From: Holophaga sp.
GTDB lineage: Bacteria; Acidobacteriota; Holophagae; Holophagales; Holophagaceae
DNA: 64,000 nt
Reading direction: 5' to 3'
Assembly: GCA_016715205.1 (NCBI GenBank)
Contig: JADKBC010000007.1
Location: forward strand, 1 to 64,000
Positions 7,575 to 16,932 of this stretch are shown piece after piece. The first letter of the stretch is position 1; every line of letters starts with the position of its first letter. The notes beneath the pieces are model-generated. The model was given only the letters and a program-made list of their open reading frames with translations, was not told the DNA's origin and made no database searches. Position numbers and translations under genes: made by a program.

Positions 7575-9239
7575 ATGCGAGCCGCCGACCTAGATCACAA
7601 AGAACTCTTAGAACTGGTCCCCGAAGGGGGCGTGATTCGGTTCGCCGGGCAGCGGGCGCTGCTCATCGATGCCATGGCCATGGGCCTCTTGCGGAAGTAC
7701 CTCGTTGAAAATTTTGGTCTGACCGCCGCGCGCACCGTGCTCACCCAGTTTGGGTTTGCCCACGGATGGCGCGTGGCCGAATCCCTGCAAGCGGGGTTCA
7801 CTTGGGATAACGACGAAGAATGGCGTCGGGCGGGCACGCGCATGCACACCTTGCAGGGGCTTTTTCATTTTGAACTGGGCAATACGGATCCCCTCTCCAA
7901 AGAGGGCGTCGTGCTTGTGTCTTCCTATGAGGCGGAGCAGCACCTTCTCCATTTTGGGCGAGCCGATGCCCCCATGTGCTGGACGATCAGTGGCCTCATC
8001 AGTGGCTATTTGAGCCGAACCACCGGAAAAGAAATTTATGTTCTGGAAGATCGTTGCATCAGCAAGGGTGATGCGGGCTGCCATCTCTTCGGCCGCACGC
8101 GGGAGGAATGGGGCGACGAACGGGCGGAAGAACTGCGGTATTTCAAACCGGATCGCCTGAAGGATTGCCTGGATATCTCGCTTGTTCGAGTCACAGATAC
8201 GCTCAAGGCGGCGGAGCGGAAGCTCCATGAGCGCCGCCGCGCCCTGGTTCGCCTTGCGCCTGATCTCGATGAGCCCATGGGCATTGTGGCCAAAAGCCCC
8301 GCCATGCGGAAACTGGTAGACCTGGCGCGCAGGGTCGCCAAGGTTGATTCCACGGTGCTGATCACCGGAGAGAGTGGTTCGGGCAAGGAGCGGATCGCAC
8401 GGCTGGTTCACGATGAATCCACACGCTCGGTGGGGCCCTTCATTGCGGTCAACTGTGGGGCCATCACCGAAACGCTGCTTGAGAGTGAATTGTTCGGGCA
8501 TGCGAGGGGCGCCTTCACCGGTGCGAACCATGACCGGCCTGGTCTGTTCGAGGCAGCCAATGGCGGCACGCTGCTGCTGGACGAAGTCGGGGAGGTCTCA
8601 CCCGGCATGCAGGTGAAGCTTCTGCGGGCCATTCAAGAACGGGAAATACGACGCGTGGGTGAGAACAAGAGCCGGAAGGTGGATGTGCGCATCGTGGCCG
8701 CCACCAATCGCGACCTTGCCCAAGGAGTTGCTTCTGGCAACTTCCGTGAGGATCTGTACTACCGCCTCAAGGTGGTTGAACTGAAGGTGCCCCCTCTGCG
8801 GGAACGGCGCGACGATATCCTGCCTCTGGCCCGTGTTCTCCTTGGTGCTGCCGCCGTTTGGATGAAGCGCAAGGTGTCCGGCTTTTCGCCCGTCACCGCA
8901 GACCAACTGTTGCGCTACTCCTGGCCAGGCAATGTCCGCGAACTCGAAAATGCCATGGAGCGAGCCGTTGCGCTGACCCTTGGCAGCCGTGTGGAATTGG
9001 ATGATCTGCCCGAAGAAGTGCGCCAGGCCTTTCCTCTCCCTGTGGCCACTTCAGGCGCGGTGCGCTCGCTGGAGGCGGTGGAAAAGGAATACATTCTTTC
9101 CGCGCTGGAATTGAATGGTGGTAACCAGACGCGCACGGCGGACCAGCTTCAGATCGGCTCTGCGACCCTGTACCGAAAGCTGAAAAGCTATGGGTTGATC
9201 GGCGCGGATTCAGCTGCTCGGCGGGCTGCAAAATTCTGA
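7575..9239 (+). CDS. XylR/DmpR-like sigma-54 dependent transcriptional activator with V4R sensor
   Basis: 554 residues. The N-terminal ~115 residues are an XylR_N-type activator domain, followed by a V4R (4-vinyl reductase) domain around 120-205 with GYLSRTTGKEIYVLEDRCISKGDAGCHLFG, the small-molecule sensing half of phenol/toluene regulators. A linker leads to the AAA+ domain: Walker A GESGSGKE (about 265), the sigma-54 contact loop GAFTGA (312-317), Walker B GGTLLLDEVGE. The C-terminus has a Fis-type helix-turn-helix (GGNQTRTADQLQIGSATLYRKL). Known relatives bind aromatic effectors and release AAA+ repression. No aromatic degradation gene is nearby, so the ligand is unknown. Several sigma-54-like promoters in this window are possible targets (inference). 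Confidence 0.9.
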   Translation: MRAADLDHKELLELVPEGGVIRFAGQRALLIDAMAMGLLRKYLVENFGLTAARTVLTQFGFAHGWRVAESLQAGFTWDNDEEWRRAGTRMHTLQGLFHFELGNTDPLSKEGVVLVSSYEAEQHLLHFGRADAPMCWTISGLISGYLSRTTGKEIYVLEDRCISKGDAGCHLFGRTREEWGDERAEELRYFKPDRLKDCLDISLVRVTDTLKAAERKLHERRRALVRLAPDLDEPMGIVAKSPAMRKLVDLARRVAKVDSTVLITGESGSGKERIARLVHDESTRSVGPFIAVNCGAITETLLESELFGHARGAFTGANHDRPGLFEAANGGTLLLDEVGEVSPGMQVKLLRAIQEREIRRVGENKSRKVDVRIVAATNRDLAQGVASGNFREDLYYRLKVVELKVPPLRERRDDILPLARVLLGAAAVWMKRKVSGFSPVTADQLLRYSWPGNVRELENAMERAVALTLGSRVELDDLPEEVRQAFPLPVATSGAVRSLEAVEKEYILSALELNGGNQTRTADQLQIGSATLYRKLKSYGLIGADSAARRAAKF

Positions 9240-9461
9240 GTGGCAAAGGCCATCACCTGGCGAATGTTACCGGCCCTCGGACGATGCCAACGGTTCAGGC
9301 GACCGTGACCCCAAATGCGGTCTGTTGATCCTGTATTTCCAGGCCGCCAGGTTACCTGTGATCCATCGAACTGAGGGATGGTACCCATCACCCTGATTGG
9401 GTTCTTCCGTGATATAGGCCAGTACGCAACTGTAAGTGCTAAATGGAATGACAGTTAGCGC

Positions 9462-9479
9462 AAGGCATGAAAACTGCAA
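9462..9479 (+). promoter_or_regulatory. Candidate sigma-54 promoter for the hybrid histidine kinase
   Basis: AAGGCATGAAAACTGCAA: GG (9464-9465) and GC (9476-9477) have the exact -24/-12 spacing, and the core AGGCATGAAAACTGCA closely matches the site at 18827. It lies 67 bases upstream of the kinase start. The rest of 9240-9545 shows nothing coding. Confidence 0.45.
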
Positions 9480-9545
9480 CTGGTCGAGGCTTGGGTTATG
9501 TCTGGGCATTCAGATTTTGGGACATCGCTTTAGGCCGGGGGAAAA

Positions 9546-12500
9546 ATGTCCTTAAGAGCTACCTTCAGAACAGCCGTATCACTCGCGGGGGCGATTTTGC
9601 TCGCGCTTTCGGTGGTAGTCGCCTCCCTTTGGGCCTTCCGACATATCCAGCAAGCATCTTCGGCACGGAAGCACACCTACCAGGTTCTGAACGCCGCCAA
9701 TGAGTTGATGTCCGCCTTAGTCAACGCTGAAACTGGCCAACGAGGCTTCCTGTTAACGGGTAACGAAACTTTCCTCGAACCCTATCTGGCGGTGCGGGAT
9801 GGTTTTGGTGATCAACAGATAAAGTTACGCCAACTCACCTTGCTCCCCGCTTCCCTTAGACATTTGGATGCTATGGCGCCTTTGATTGAGGCCAACCTGG
9901 CCTCGCTGTCGCAAAACATCGAACTGCGCCGAAACCACAAACTGGTGGCCGTCGTCGGGAATATCAGTGGTATTCGTGACAAAACCACGATGGATTCGAT
10001 CCGTGCCGAAATGAGAGGCTTCCTTCAGGCAGAGGAACGCCAACTGGCGCAACACGATGCTGATTTTCAGGCCAAGATGCGCACCATGTTCGGCGTCATT
10101 GTAATCGTCAGTCTTCTCTCCTTATTGTTCGGACTCTCCTTTGCCTACTTCGTGTATCAGGGGACACAGCAGCAAGTGAAGGACTTGATTCATACCGGAA
10201 CGTGCCATCTGTTAGTGGTTCAAGAAGAAACTAATAGGCTGCTTCAGCAAGCCAACCTGAATTTGCAGCAACGCGAGGAGGAACTCGCCGTCACCCTCAA
10301 TTCCATTGGCGATGCCATGATCGCTACTGATGCGGAGGCGCGGGTGACGAGGTTGAATCCCGCGGCCGAAAAACTCACGGGTTGGCCGCTTGGGGAAGCA
10401 ATCGGCCGCGGGGTGGATGAAATTTTTCATATCATCAACCAGGGCACTCGCCAGGTCGCACGGATCCCGGTGCTGGAAACCTTGGCCAAAGGAACTGTCC
10501 AGGGGCTTGCCAACCACACGCTGCTCATCGCGCGGGATGGCAGTGAATGCGCCATTGCGGATAGTTGTGCGCCCATTCGGGATCGCAGCGGTTGTGTAGT
10601 GGGGGCCGTGTTGGTGTTCCGTGATGTTACAGAGGAGTACGCGGCCCAACAAACCCTGCGGGATAGTACCGCTCTGATTCAAACAGTGTTGAATAGTGCG
10701 GTCGATGGGATTGTCACATTCCAGGCCGAGAGTGGCCTTGTGGATACTGCCAATCCATCTGCCAGGAAGATGTTCGGCCATTCCACCGAGGAAATGGTTG
10801 GCCACGATTTCAGCATGCTCATTCCTGAGCTGGATGAAATACCCCACAAGAGTTCCCTCAAATACTACAACCCCAGCGAAGAAGCCCAGGCTTTGGGCCT
10901 CGGAAGGGAAGTCCTGGGGAAACGTCGTGACGGCTCCTTGTTCCCATTGGAAATTGCCATCAGCGAAATGTGGCTGGGAGGTCAGCGCTATTTCACGGGA
11001 ACACTGCGCGACATCACCTCGCGCAAGCAGGCGGAGGCCGAGTTGCTCAAGGCTGGCGCTTTGCAAAATGCCATTATTAATAGCGCCAATTTCTCAAGCA
11101 TCGCTACGGATGCCAATGGGGTCATCCAGATATTCAATGTGGGTGCCGAGGCCATGCTGGGGTATACGGCTGGCGAAGTGGTGAACAATATCACCCCAGC
11201 AGATATTTCTGATCCAAGGGAGTTGGTGATTCGCGCCAAGGCCCTGAGCCTAGAATTGAGTACGCCCATCGCACCAGGCTTCGAAGCTCTGGCGTTTAAG
11301 GCTGCGAGATGCATTGAGGACATCTATGAACTGACCTATATCCGCAAGGATGGCAGTCGATTCCCAGCGGTGGTTTCTGTGACCGCCCTTAGGGATGAGC
11401 AAGGATCAATTATTGGCTACCTGCTCATCGGCACCGACAATACGGCTCGTAAGCGAATTGAAGCCGAGCAGGAAGTGTTGGCCCAGCGCCTCCGTGATTA
11501 CCAGTTCTATACCCGGTCACTGTTTGAAGCAAACATGGATGCACTGATGACTTCAGATCCCACGGGCATCATCACAGACGTAAACAAGCAAATGGAAGCG
11601 CTCACCGGTTGTACTAGAGACGAATTGATTGGGGCTCCTTTTAAAAATTTCTTCACCGATCAGATTTCTGCGGAAAACAGCATCCGGTTGGTGATGAGCG
11701 AACAAAAAATCACCAATTACGAACTCACTGCCAGAGCCAGAAATGGTAAAGAAACGGTGGTGTCCTACAACGCGACCACCTTCTACGATCGGGATCGCAA
11801 GTTACAGGGAATGTTTGCTGCCGCGCGGGATGTCACGGAACGCAAGGCAATGGATCAAGTGCTGCAAGAAAAGAATGCTGAACTGGAGAGCGCGAAGACA
11901 ACCGCAGAAAAGGCCAATCTTGCCAAATCGGATTTCCTTTCGAGCATGAGCCATGAACTACGCAGCCCGCTTAATGCCATTCTTGGGTTTGCACAGTTGA
12001 TGGATTCCGATGCCGCACCGCCCACAGTGGGTCAGAAAGAGAGCATCGCGCAGATTTTGAAAGCCGGTTGGCACTTGCTGAAGCTCATCAACGAAATTCT
12101 CGACCTCGCCAAAATCGAATCGAGACAAGTGCCTTTGTCAAAGGAGCCAGTATCCCTGGCCGAAGTAATCCTCGAATGCCAAGGCATGATCGAACCTCAG
12201 GCTCACCATCGGGGCATCACGTTGAGTTTTCCGAAATTAATCAGTCCCTATTTCGTGGATGCGGATCGAACGCGCGTAAAACAGGTGCTCCTCAACCTGC
12301 TCTCCAACGCCATCAAATACAACCGTCCGCAGGGAACAATTGAGGTTCAATGCCAGGAACAGAATCCTGGGAGGATTCGCATCAGCATTCGAGATTCCGG
12401 TTTTGGGCTCAACTCAGAGGAGATCGCACAGCTGTTTCAAGCGTTCAATCGTCTCGGGCAGGAAACCGGCAGTGAAGAAGGGACAGGGATTGGCCTCGTG

Positions 12501-13085
12501 GTGGCCAGGCAATTAGCGGAACTCATGGGTGGAACCATAGGAGTAGAAAGCGCAGTGGGTGTTGGGAGCGTCTTCTGGTGCGAACTGATTTCGGTTGCTG
12601 AGCCTCATCTCCTCGGCGAGGAATGTATTGCCGCGGTGGTTGCTGAGAGGCGGGTGCCCATTGGTTCGAGACTCCAAACCTTGCTGTACGTGGAAGACAA
12701 CCCGGCCAATTTGCAGTTGGTGGAACAAATCATTGGGCGTCACCCAGGCATTCGTCTGCTAACCGCAACCGATGGGAATCAAGGGGTACAAGTTGCGATC
12801 ACCGCGTTGCCAGACGTCATTCTAATGGATATCAATCTGCCGGGAATGGATGGTTATGACGCCATGAAATTCCTGCGTTCAAACGCTACTACTTCCCATA
12901 TTCCCATTCTTGCAGTAAGTGCCAATGCGATGCCGCGCGATATCGAGAAAGGTCTCGAGGCGGGATTTTTTAGATATATCACCAAGCCCATCATGGTCGC
13001 TGAATTCATGGATGCTCTGGAATTGGCCCTTTCTCTTGTTGCAAACAACGAAACAAGATCAATGCTGGGAGTTGAAATCCAATGA
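9546..13085 (+). CDS. Membrane-bound hybrid sensor histidine kinase (CHASE3, multiple PAS, HisKA, HATPase, receiver)
   Basis: 1179 residues; GGGGGAAAA precedes the ATG. Order: membrane helix (VSLAGAILLALSVVVASLWAF), CHASE3 sensor with the hallmark NAETGQRGFLLTG, second helix (TMFGVIVIVSLLSLLFGLSFAYFVY is the region near 180-205), then four PAS/PAC units (about 250-370, 375-495, 500-640, 655-770), HisKA with His803 in SSMSHELRSPLNAILGF, a HATPase with LLSNAIKYN and GTGIGLVVARQLAELMGG, and a C-terminal receiver with phosphate-accepting Asp1095 in ILMDINLPGMDGY and the TKP lysine. It senses a periplasmic cue and probably PAS-bound cofactors or redox state. The stop overlaps the next gene (ATGA, 13082-13085), which encodes its likely partner. 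Confidence 0.92.
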   Translation: MSLRATFRTAVSLAGAILLALSVVVASLWAFRHIQQASSARKHTYQVLNAANELMSALVNAETGQRGFLLTGNETFLEPYLAVRDGFGDQQIKLRQLTLLPASLRHLDAMAPLIEANLASLSQNIELRRNHKLVAVVGNISGIRDKTTMDSIRAEMRGFLQAEERQLAQHDADFQAKMRTMFGVIVIVSLLSLLFGLSFAYFVYQGTQQQVKDLIHTGTCHLLVVQEETNRLLQQANLNLQQREEELAVTLNSIGDAMIATDAEARVTRLNPAAEKLTGWPLGEAIGRGVDEIFHIINQGTRQVARIPVLETLAKGTVQGLANHTLLIARDGSECAIADSCAPIRDRSGCVVGAVLVFRDVTEEYAAQQTLRDSTALIQTVLNSAVDGIVTFQAESGLVDTANPSARKMFGHSTEEMVGHDFSMLIPELDEIPHKSSLKYYNPSEEAQALGLGREVLGKRRDGSLFPLEIAISEMWLGGQRYFTGTLRDITSRKQAEAELLKAGALQNAIINSANFSSIATDANGVIQIFNVGAEAMLGYTAGEVVNNITPADISDPRELVIRAKALSLELSTPIAPGFEALAFKAARCIEDIYELTYIRKDGSRFPAVVSVTALRDEQGSIIGYLLIGTDNTARKRIEAEQEVLAQRLRDYQFYTRSLFEANMDALMTSDPTGIITDVNKQMEALTGCTRDELIGAPFKNFFTDQISAENSIRLVMSEQKITNYELTARARNGKETVVSYNATTFYDRDRKLQGMFAAARDVTERKAMDQVLQEKNAELESAKTTAEKANLAKSDFLSSMSHELRSPLNAILGFAQLMDSDAAPPTVGQKESIAQILKAGWHLLKLINEILDLAKIESRQVPLSKEPVSLAEVILECQGMIEPQAHHRGITLSFPKLISPYFVDADRTRVKQVLLNLLSNAIKYNRPQGTIEVQCQEQNPGRIRISIRDSGFGLNSEEIAQLFQAFNRLGQETGSEEGTGIGLVVARQLAELMGGTIGVESAVGVGSVFWCELISVAEPHLLGEECIAAVVAERRVPIGSRLQTLLYVEDNPANLQLVEQIIGRHPGIRLLTATDGNQGVQVAITALPDVILMDINLPGMDGYDAMKFLRSNATTSHIPILAVSANAMPRDIEKGLEAGFFRYITKPIMVAEFMDALELALSLVANNETRSMLGVEIQ

Positions 13086-13993
13086 TCAGCCCCTCTGAAA
13101 TATTCCACGGCAAAATTCTGGTTGTTGATGATCAGGAAGCCAACGTTTCACTCCTAGTAAGAATGCTAGGCGCCGCCGGATTTGATTCCGTGTTTTCCAC
13201 CATGGAGCCGACCCAGGTCTGTGAACTGCATCTGATCAACCATTACGATTTGATTCTGCTGGATCTTCAGATGCCTGGCATGGATGGGTTTCAGGTCATG
13301 GAGAACCTGAAAGAAATCGAGAAGGGTAGCTACCTTCCGGTGCTCGTGATCACCGCAAACCCGGAGCATAAACTTCGAGCTCTGAAAGCAGGCGCCAAGG
13401 ACTTTCTCAGCAAACCTCTCGATCTTGCCGAGGTTTTGCTGCGGGTCCACAACATGCTGGAAGTGCGGATGCTCCACCAGGACACCAAGCGATTGTACGA
13501 TCGGGTCGTCGCCGAACAAAAGGTCTCGGAACGGCTATTGATGAATCTGTTGCCGAACTCCATTCTTCAACACCTGAAAGGGCACCCAAATGTGATGCCT
13601 GATGAAACTCTGGCGGACACGATTTCAGAAGGTTTTGCCGAAGTGACGGTGTTGTTTGCGGACATTCTCGCATTTACAACATTCGCGGAAGGGGCGAGCG
13701 CCAAAGTGTTAGGTGGTGTTCTCAATGATATTTCCACACATTTTGATACCACCTACGACCCTTACGCCAAGGAGATCATCAACACCATTGGCGAAGCCCA
13801 TTTGGCCTCGGTTGGCCTTTCCGATTCTGTGGCAAATCGTTCGATTCGCGCATCCCGCATGGCTTTAGGTCTGGTCGAGGCCGTGCAGCGGTTTAACAGC
13901 CATAGCCGATACAAACTGAAATTACGAATCGGATTTGATACCGGTGAAGTGTCACCTGCTGAAGGGAAACGTGTTTTCTTCCGCGATCTCTAG
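13082..13993 (+). CDS. Response regulator with a degenerate, C-terminally truncated class III cyclase domain
   Basis: 303 residues. Receiver at 10-130 with Asp61 in LILLDLQMPGMDGF and Lys in LSKPLDL; a helical linker with LLMNLLPNSILQHLKG; then a class III adenylate/guanylate cyclase domain from about 185. The first metal-binding Asp is kept (Asp194 in VLFADILAFTTFAE), but the usual second one in the GDAYMA motif is Glu238 (NTIGEAHLA). The domain ends at EGKRVFFRDL, where homologues continue for about 70 residues with the WGDTVNTASRM region and transition-state residues. No remnant of that part is visible after 13993. Catalysis is therefore unlikely; the protein may now work only as a phospho-relay or binding partner. 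Coupled to the kinase by a 4-base overlap. Confidence 0.85.
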   Translation: MISPSEIFHGKILVVDDQEANVSLLVRMLGAAGFDSVFSTMEPTQVCELHLINHYDLILLDLQMPGMDGFQVMENLKEIEKGSYLPVLVITANPEHKLRALKAGAKDFLSKPLDLAEVLLRVHNMLEVRMLHQDTKRLYDRVVAEQKVSERLLMNLLPNSILQHLKGHPNVMPDETLADTISEGFAEVTVLFADILAFTTFAEGASAKVLGGVLNDISTHFDTTYDPYAKEIINTIGEAHLASVGLSDSVANRSIRASRMALGLVEAVQRFNSHSRYKLKLRIGFDTGEVSPAEGKRVFFRDL

Positions 13994-14114
13994 AAGGGCG
14001 CTACACGGAGATTCTTAACCAATCCTAACGCAAGGGCCACCCTCTCCGGAACTATCTCTCCACACACTCTGTCTAGGCCGAGCCTGTTTTCAGGTCCAAG
14101 GAGGCCATGCTTAC

Positions 14115-15056
14115 ATGAGACTTCGCAATCTTAAAATTCCTGTGCGGGTGTTCCGTTTGGGGCGATTGCTGGTTGCTTCCATGAAGGCCTGGGTTCGCCA
14201 TCGGGCGCCCAGCAAAGGCGCGGCGCTCGCTTTCTACACCTTGTTTTCCATGGCCCCCATTCTGGTGCTTGTCGTTGCCGTGGTGGGCTATTTCCTGGGG
14301 CCGGTGGCCGTGCGCGGTGAACTTTTCAGCCAATTGCAGGGGCTACTTGGAACCACGGGTGCCAGAGCGGTGGAGTCGATCGTGGCGGATGCCCATTTGC
14401 CCGGTACGGGTGGCGCAGCTACCGTGATCGCAGGCCTCTTGCTAGGAGTAGGCGCGACCAGCCTGTTCGCCGAGCTCAAGGACAGCCTCGACGATATCTG
14501 GAATGTACAAACCCCTGTACCCACCGGGTTGGTGGCGGTGCTCCGTTCTCGAGTGCACTCTTTTGGGTTGGTACTGGTGCTGGCATTCCTGCTTTTGGTG
14601 ACCCTGGTGGTGGATACCGGCTTGGCCCTGGTGGCGCGGCTTTGGGAAGGCCAATGGATTCAATCCATCACCGTCATTTCGGTCAGCTCACAGGTATTTT
14701 CCTTTACCGTCATCTTTGGGCTATTTGCCGTGATCTACAAAATGCTCCCAGAAGTCAGGCTTTCTTGGGGAGATGTGGCCATTGGCGCGCTTTGCACGGC
14801 AACCCTTTTCAGTCTGGGGAAGTACGTGATCGGGGCCTACCTCGGCAACAGCGGCGTGGGCTCCACAATGGGGGCCGCAGGTTCGGCGTCGGCCCTACTC
14901 ATTTGGGTGTACTACTCCGCCCAGGTATTTTTCCTTGGGGCTGAATTCACCCGGGAATATGCCCTTGCTTTTGGCAGTCTTCGCAGTCGTGCGCGCAAGG
15001 TGATTCTTTCCCCTAAATCAACGCACCTCCATGGAGGAGGTCACCGTGGCGCTTGA
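14115..15056 (+). CDS. YihY/BrkB family inner-membrane protein
   Basis: 313 residues, AAGGAGG ten bases before the ATG. Six membrane segments are visible, beginning with the family signature GAALAFYTLFSMAPILVLVVAVVGYFLG, then VIAGLLLGVGATSLFAELKDSLDDIWNV, FGLVLVLAFLLLVTLVVDTGL, VFSFTVIFGLFAVIYKMLPEV, and a C-terminal SASALLIWVYYSAQVFFLGAEFTREYA, all characteristic of the family once mislabelled ribonuclease BN. The function of the family is unclear (transport or envelope integrity). It precedes and overlaps an AI-2E transporter gene by 11 bases, so the two are co-translated. Confidence 0.88.
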   Translation: MRLRNLKIPVRVFRLGRLLVASMKAWVRHRAPSKGAALAFYTLFSMAPILVLVVAVVGYFLGPVAVRGELFSQLQGLLGTTGARAVESIVADAHLPGTGGAATVIAGLLLGVGATSLFAELKDSLDDIWNVQTPVPTGLVAVLRSRVHSFGLVLVLAFLLLVTLVVDTGLALVARLWEGQWIQSITVISVSSQVFSFTVIFGLFAVIYKMLPEVRLSWGDVAIGALCTATLFSLGKYVIGAYLGNSGVGSTMGAAGSASALLIWVYYSAQVFFLGAEFTREYALAFGSLRSRARKVILSPKSTHLHGGGHRGA

Positions 15057-16332
15057 ACTCAAACCCGAATGGAATCCCGAATCTTTGCCCCCTCCGCCCG
15101 TTCCAGAGCGACTGCCATCCGCGGATCATGTGGCTCAAACATTACGTTTTGAGCTGTCCCTCACCACCATCCTAACCCTGGTTCTGGTCGCTGCTTCAGT
15201 CTGGCTGTTGATTCGACTCGCCCCGATCTTGCTGGTTCTGATCGTCGCCCTGCTGGTGGTGGGGACCATGAGTCCGGCTGTCACATGGCTGGAGGCGCAT
15301 CGAATCCGACGCGGGCTGGGAATTACCCTCGTATTCTCGGCGCTCTTCGTGAGCCTGGTGCTCATTGTCACACTCACCATCCCATCCCTTGTGAGCCAGG
15401 CTGCAGCCTTGTTTGAGCGGGAACCTGTTTTTCGCAAAGGGCTGGCCAACTACCTTGGGCATTACCACCTGAGTGCGCCCCTGGCGGAATGGCTGCGGAA
15501 TTTGAAATACGGAGGGCCTGGCAACACGTTGGGTGCCACCGCCTTTGCCTATTCGCTTCGGATCTTTGAAATCATGGCCTATGGCCTGAGCTCCATATTC
15601 CTTGCGGTCTACATGATGATCGACCGGGATCGGCTACGCGGGGGGCTCTTTGCTATTGTACCGAGAGCGATTCATATTCGACTATCTAGGGTCATGTTGA
15701 ACCTTGAAACCATCGTGGGCGCGTATATACGAGGGCAGTTGCTGACCTGCATGCTGATTGGAATTTTCACATTCGTCCTCCTGACGACATGTGGAGTTGA
15801 GAATGCGATGGCGCTGGCAGTATTCGCGGCGGTTGCAGATATCCTCCCCTACATTGGCGGTCTGCTATCCGTGGGGCCCGCCGTGCTCGCGGCACTTGGT
15901 CATAGCCCCACGGCCGCGGTTATTGTTCTGGTCATGATGCTGGCCTACGAGGAATTTGAGAGTCGCGTTCTTGTACCCCGAATTTATGGGCGGGCCCTTC
16001 GCCTTCCCTCCTCCGTAGTACTGTTCGCGTTGATGGCAGGAGGTGTTCTTATGGGCCTTCTGGGGGCGCTCTTAGCCCTACCTTTGGCCGCCACTATCAT
16101 GATGCTCATCGAAGAACTGCGCGTGGAATTGCCGGGTGAGCAAGAGCAAACCACGGATACCGCCCTGCGTGCGGGAGACGATCTGGCCGAGCAGGAATAC
16201 GAACGGCGCACCGAGGGGGTCGGCGCGCTGGAGGCCTCGGCCATTGCCGTTGAAATATCCGCAGACCGCAGGTTTGAGGAGAGTCATCCACACGAGGATG
16301 GAAATTCTGAAACCTTGGGCAGCAATGTTTGA
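15046..16332 (+). CDS. AI-2E family transporter, second copy
   Basis: GTG start at 15046 chosen because GGAGGAGG (15033-15040) stands five bases before it; an in-frame ATG at 15031 has no ribosome site. About 428 residues. An N-terminal Pro-rich cytoplasmic piece is followed by helices LTTILTLVLVAASVWLLI, APILLVLIVALLVVGTMSPAV and GLGITLVFSALFVSLVLIVTLTIPS, a soluble insert, then GQLLTCMLIGIFTFVLLTTCG and the conserved FAAVADILPYIGGLLSVGPAVLAAL, plus a late LLGALLALPLAATIMMLIEEL. The C-terminus is a charged, acidic tail of about 70 residues. Substrate unknown; the family exports small signals or metabolites. Pairs with the BrkB protein before it. Confidence 0.85.
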   Translation: MALELKPEWNPESLPPPPVPERLPSADHVAQTLRFELSLTTILTLVLVAASVWLLIRLAPILLVLIVALLVVGTMSPAVTWLEAHRIRRGLGITLVFSALFVSLVLIVTLTIPSLVSQAAALFEREPVFRKGLANYLGHYHLSAPLAEWLRNLKYGGPGNTLGATAFAYSLRIFEIMAYGLSSIFLAVYMMIDRDRLRGGLFAIVPRAIHIRLSRVMLNLETIVGAYIRGQLLTCMLIGIFTFVLLTTCGVENAMALAVFAAVADILPYIGGLLSVGPAVLAALGHSPTAAVIVLVMMLAYEEFESRVLVPRIYGRALRLPSSVVLFALMAGGVLMGLLGALLALPLAATIMMLIEELRVELPGEQEQTTDTALRAGDDLAEQEYERRTEGVGALEASAIAVEISADRRFEESHPHEDGNSETLGSNV

Positions 16333-16362
16333 AATTCTAAAAATGCGAACATGGAGAATCCG

Positions 16363-16932
16363 ATGACCAGCGATATTCATTCCACCATCCCTGCCAATAG
16401 GCTGTTTGGATTACTTTGTGAAAATGAAAAAATGGCGGGAAACCTGGTCAGCGCGAATCGAGCCTTGGTGATAGAAAATGAAAAATTTGCATCAGACTTG
16501 ATTTTATCTAATAAAGAACTCGTCACCGAAAACGAGAAATTGGCCTCTGAACTCATCGAAGTGACAAGTGAACTCAATCGCCAACAGACCGAAAAGGCTA
16601 AACGTGTGGAGGCCTTGAGGGCTGCGAACAAGGAACTGATATTGAGGCAAGACGAGAAGGAGGATCGCGCGGCAGAATTAGTGATCGCAAACGATGAACT
16701 CCTATACCAGCAAGGCGAAAAGGAGGACCGTGCCGCCGAGTTGTTGGTCGCCAACCATGAACTTGTTTTCCAACAGGCCGAAAAGAAAAAGCGGGTCGAG
16801 GAGTTGGCGCTTTTGAATGAGGAGCTTGTCCTTGAGAGCGAAAGGGGTAAACGAACCACCGGGTGGTTATTGCCAATAAAATGCTCGCTTCGCAAAACGA
16901 AATCATGCGAAAACGCGCAGAGGAGCTCGTGA
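16363..16932 (+). CDS. N-terminal coiled-coil part of a frameshifted histidine kinase
   Basis: Start at 16363 (TGGAGAATCCG before the ATG). About 160 residues of heptad-like repeats built on the units ENEKLASELI, KRVEALRAANKELILRQ, DRAAELVIANDELLYQQ and KRVEELALLNEEL. This repeated VIANxEL pattern is a signalling coiled coil commonly found before HisKA or PAS domains. After about 16845 the frame leaves the pattern (TTGWLLPIKC...), while the pattern VVIANKMLASQNEIMRKRAEELVIAN resumes in the next frame. One missing base near 16861-16864 explains the break. The gene continues as 16863-18062. Confidence 0.7.
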   Translation: MTSDIHSTIPANRLFGLLCENEKMAGNLVSANRALVIENEKFASDLILSNKELVTENEKLASELIEVTSELNRQQTEKAKRVEALRAANKELILRQDEKEDRAAELVIANDELLYQQGEKEDRAAELLVANHELVFQQAEKKKRVEELALLNEELVLESERGKRTTGWLLPIKCSLRKTKSCENAQRSS

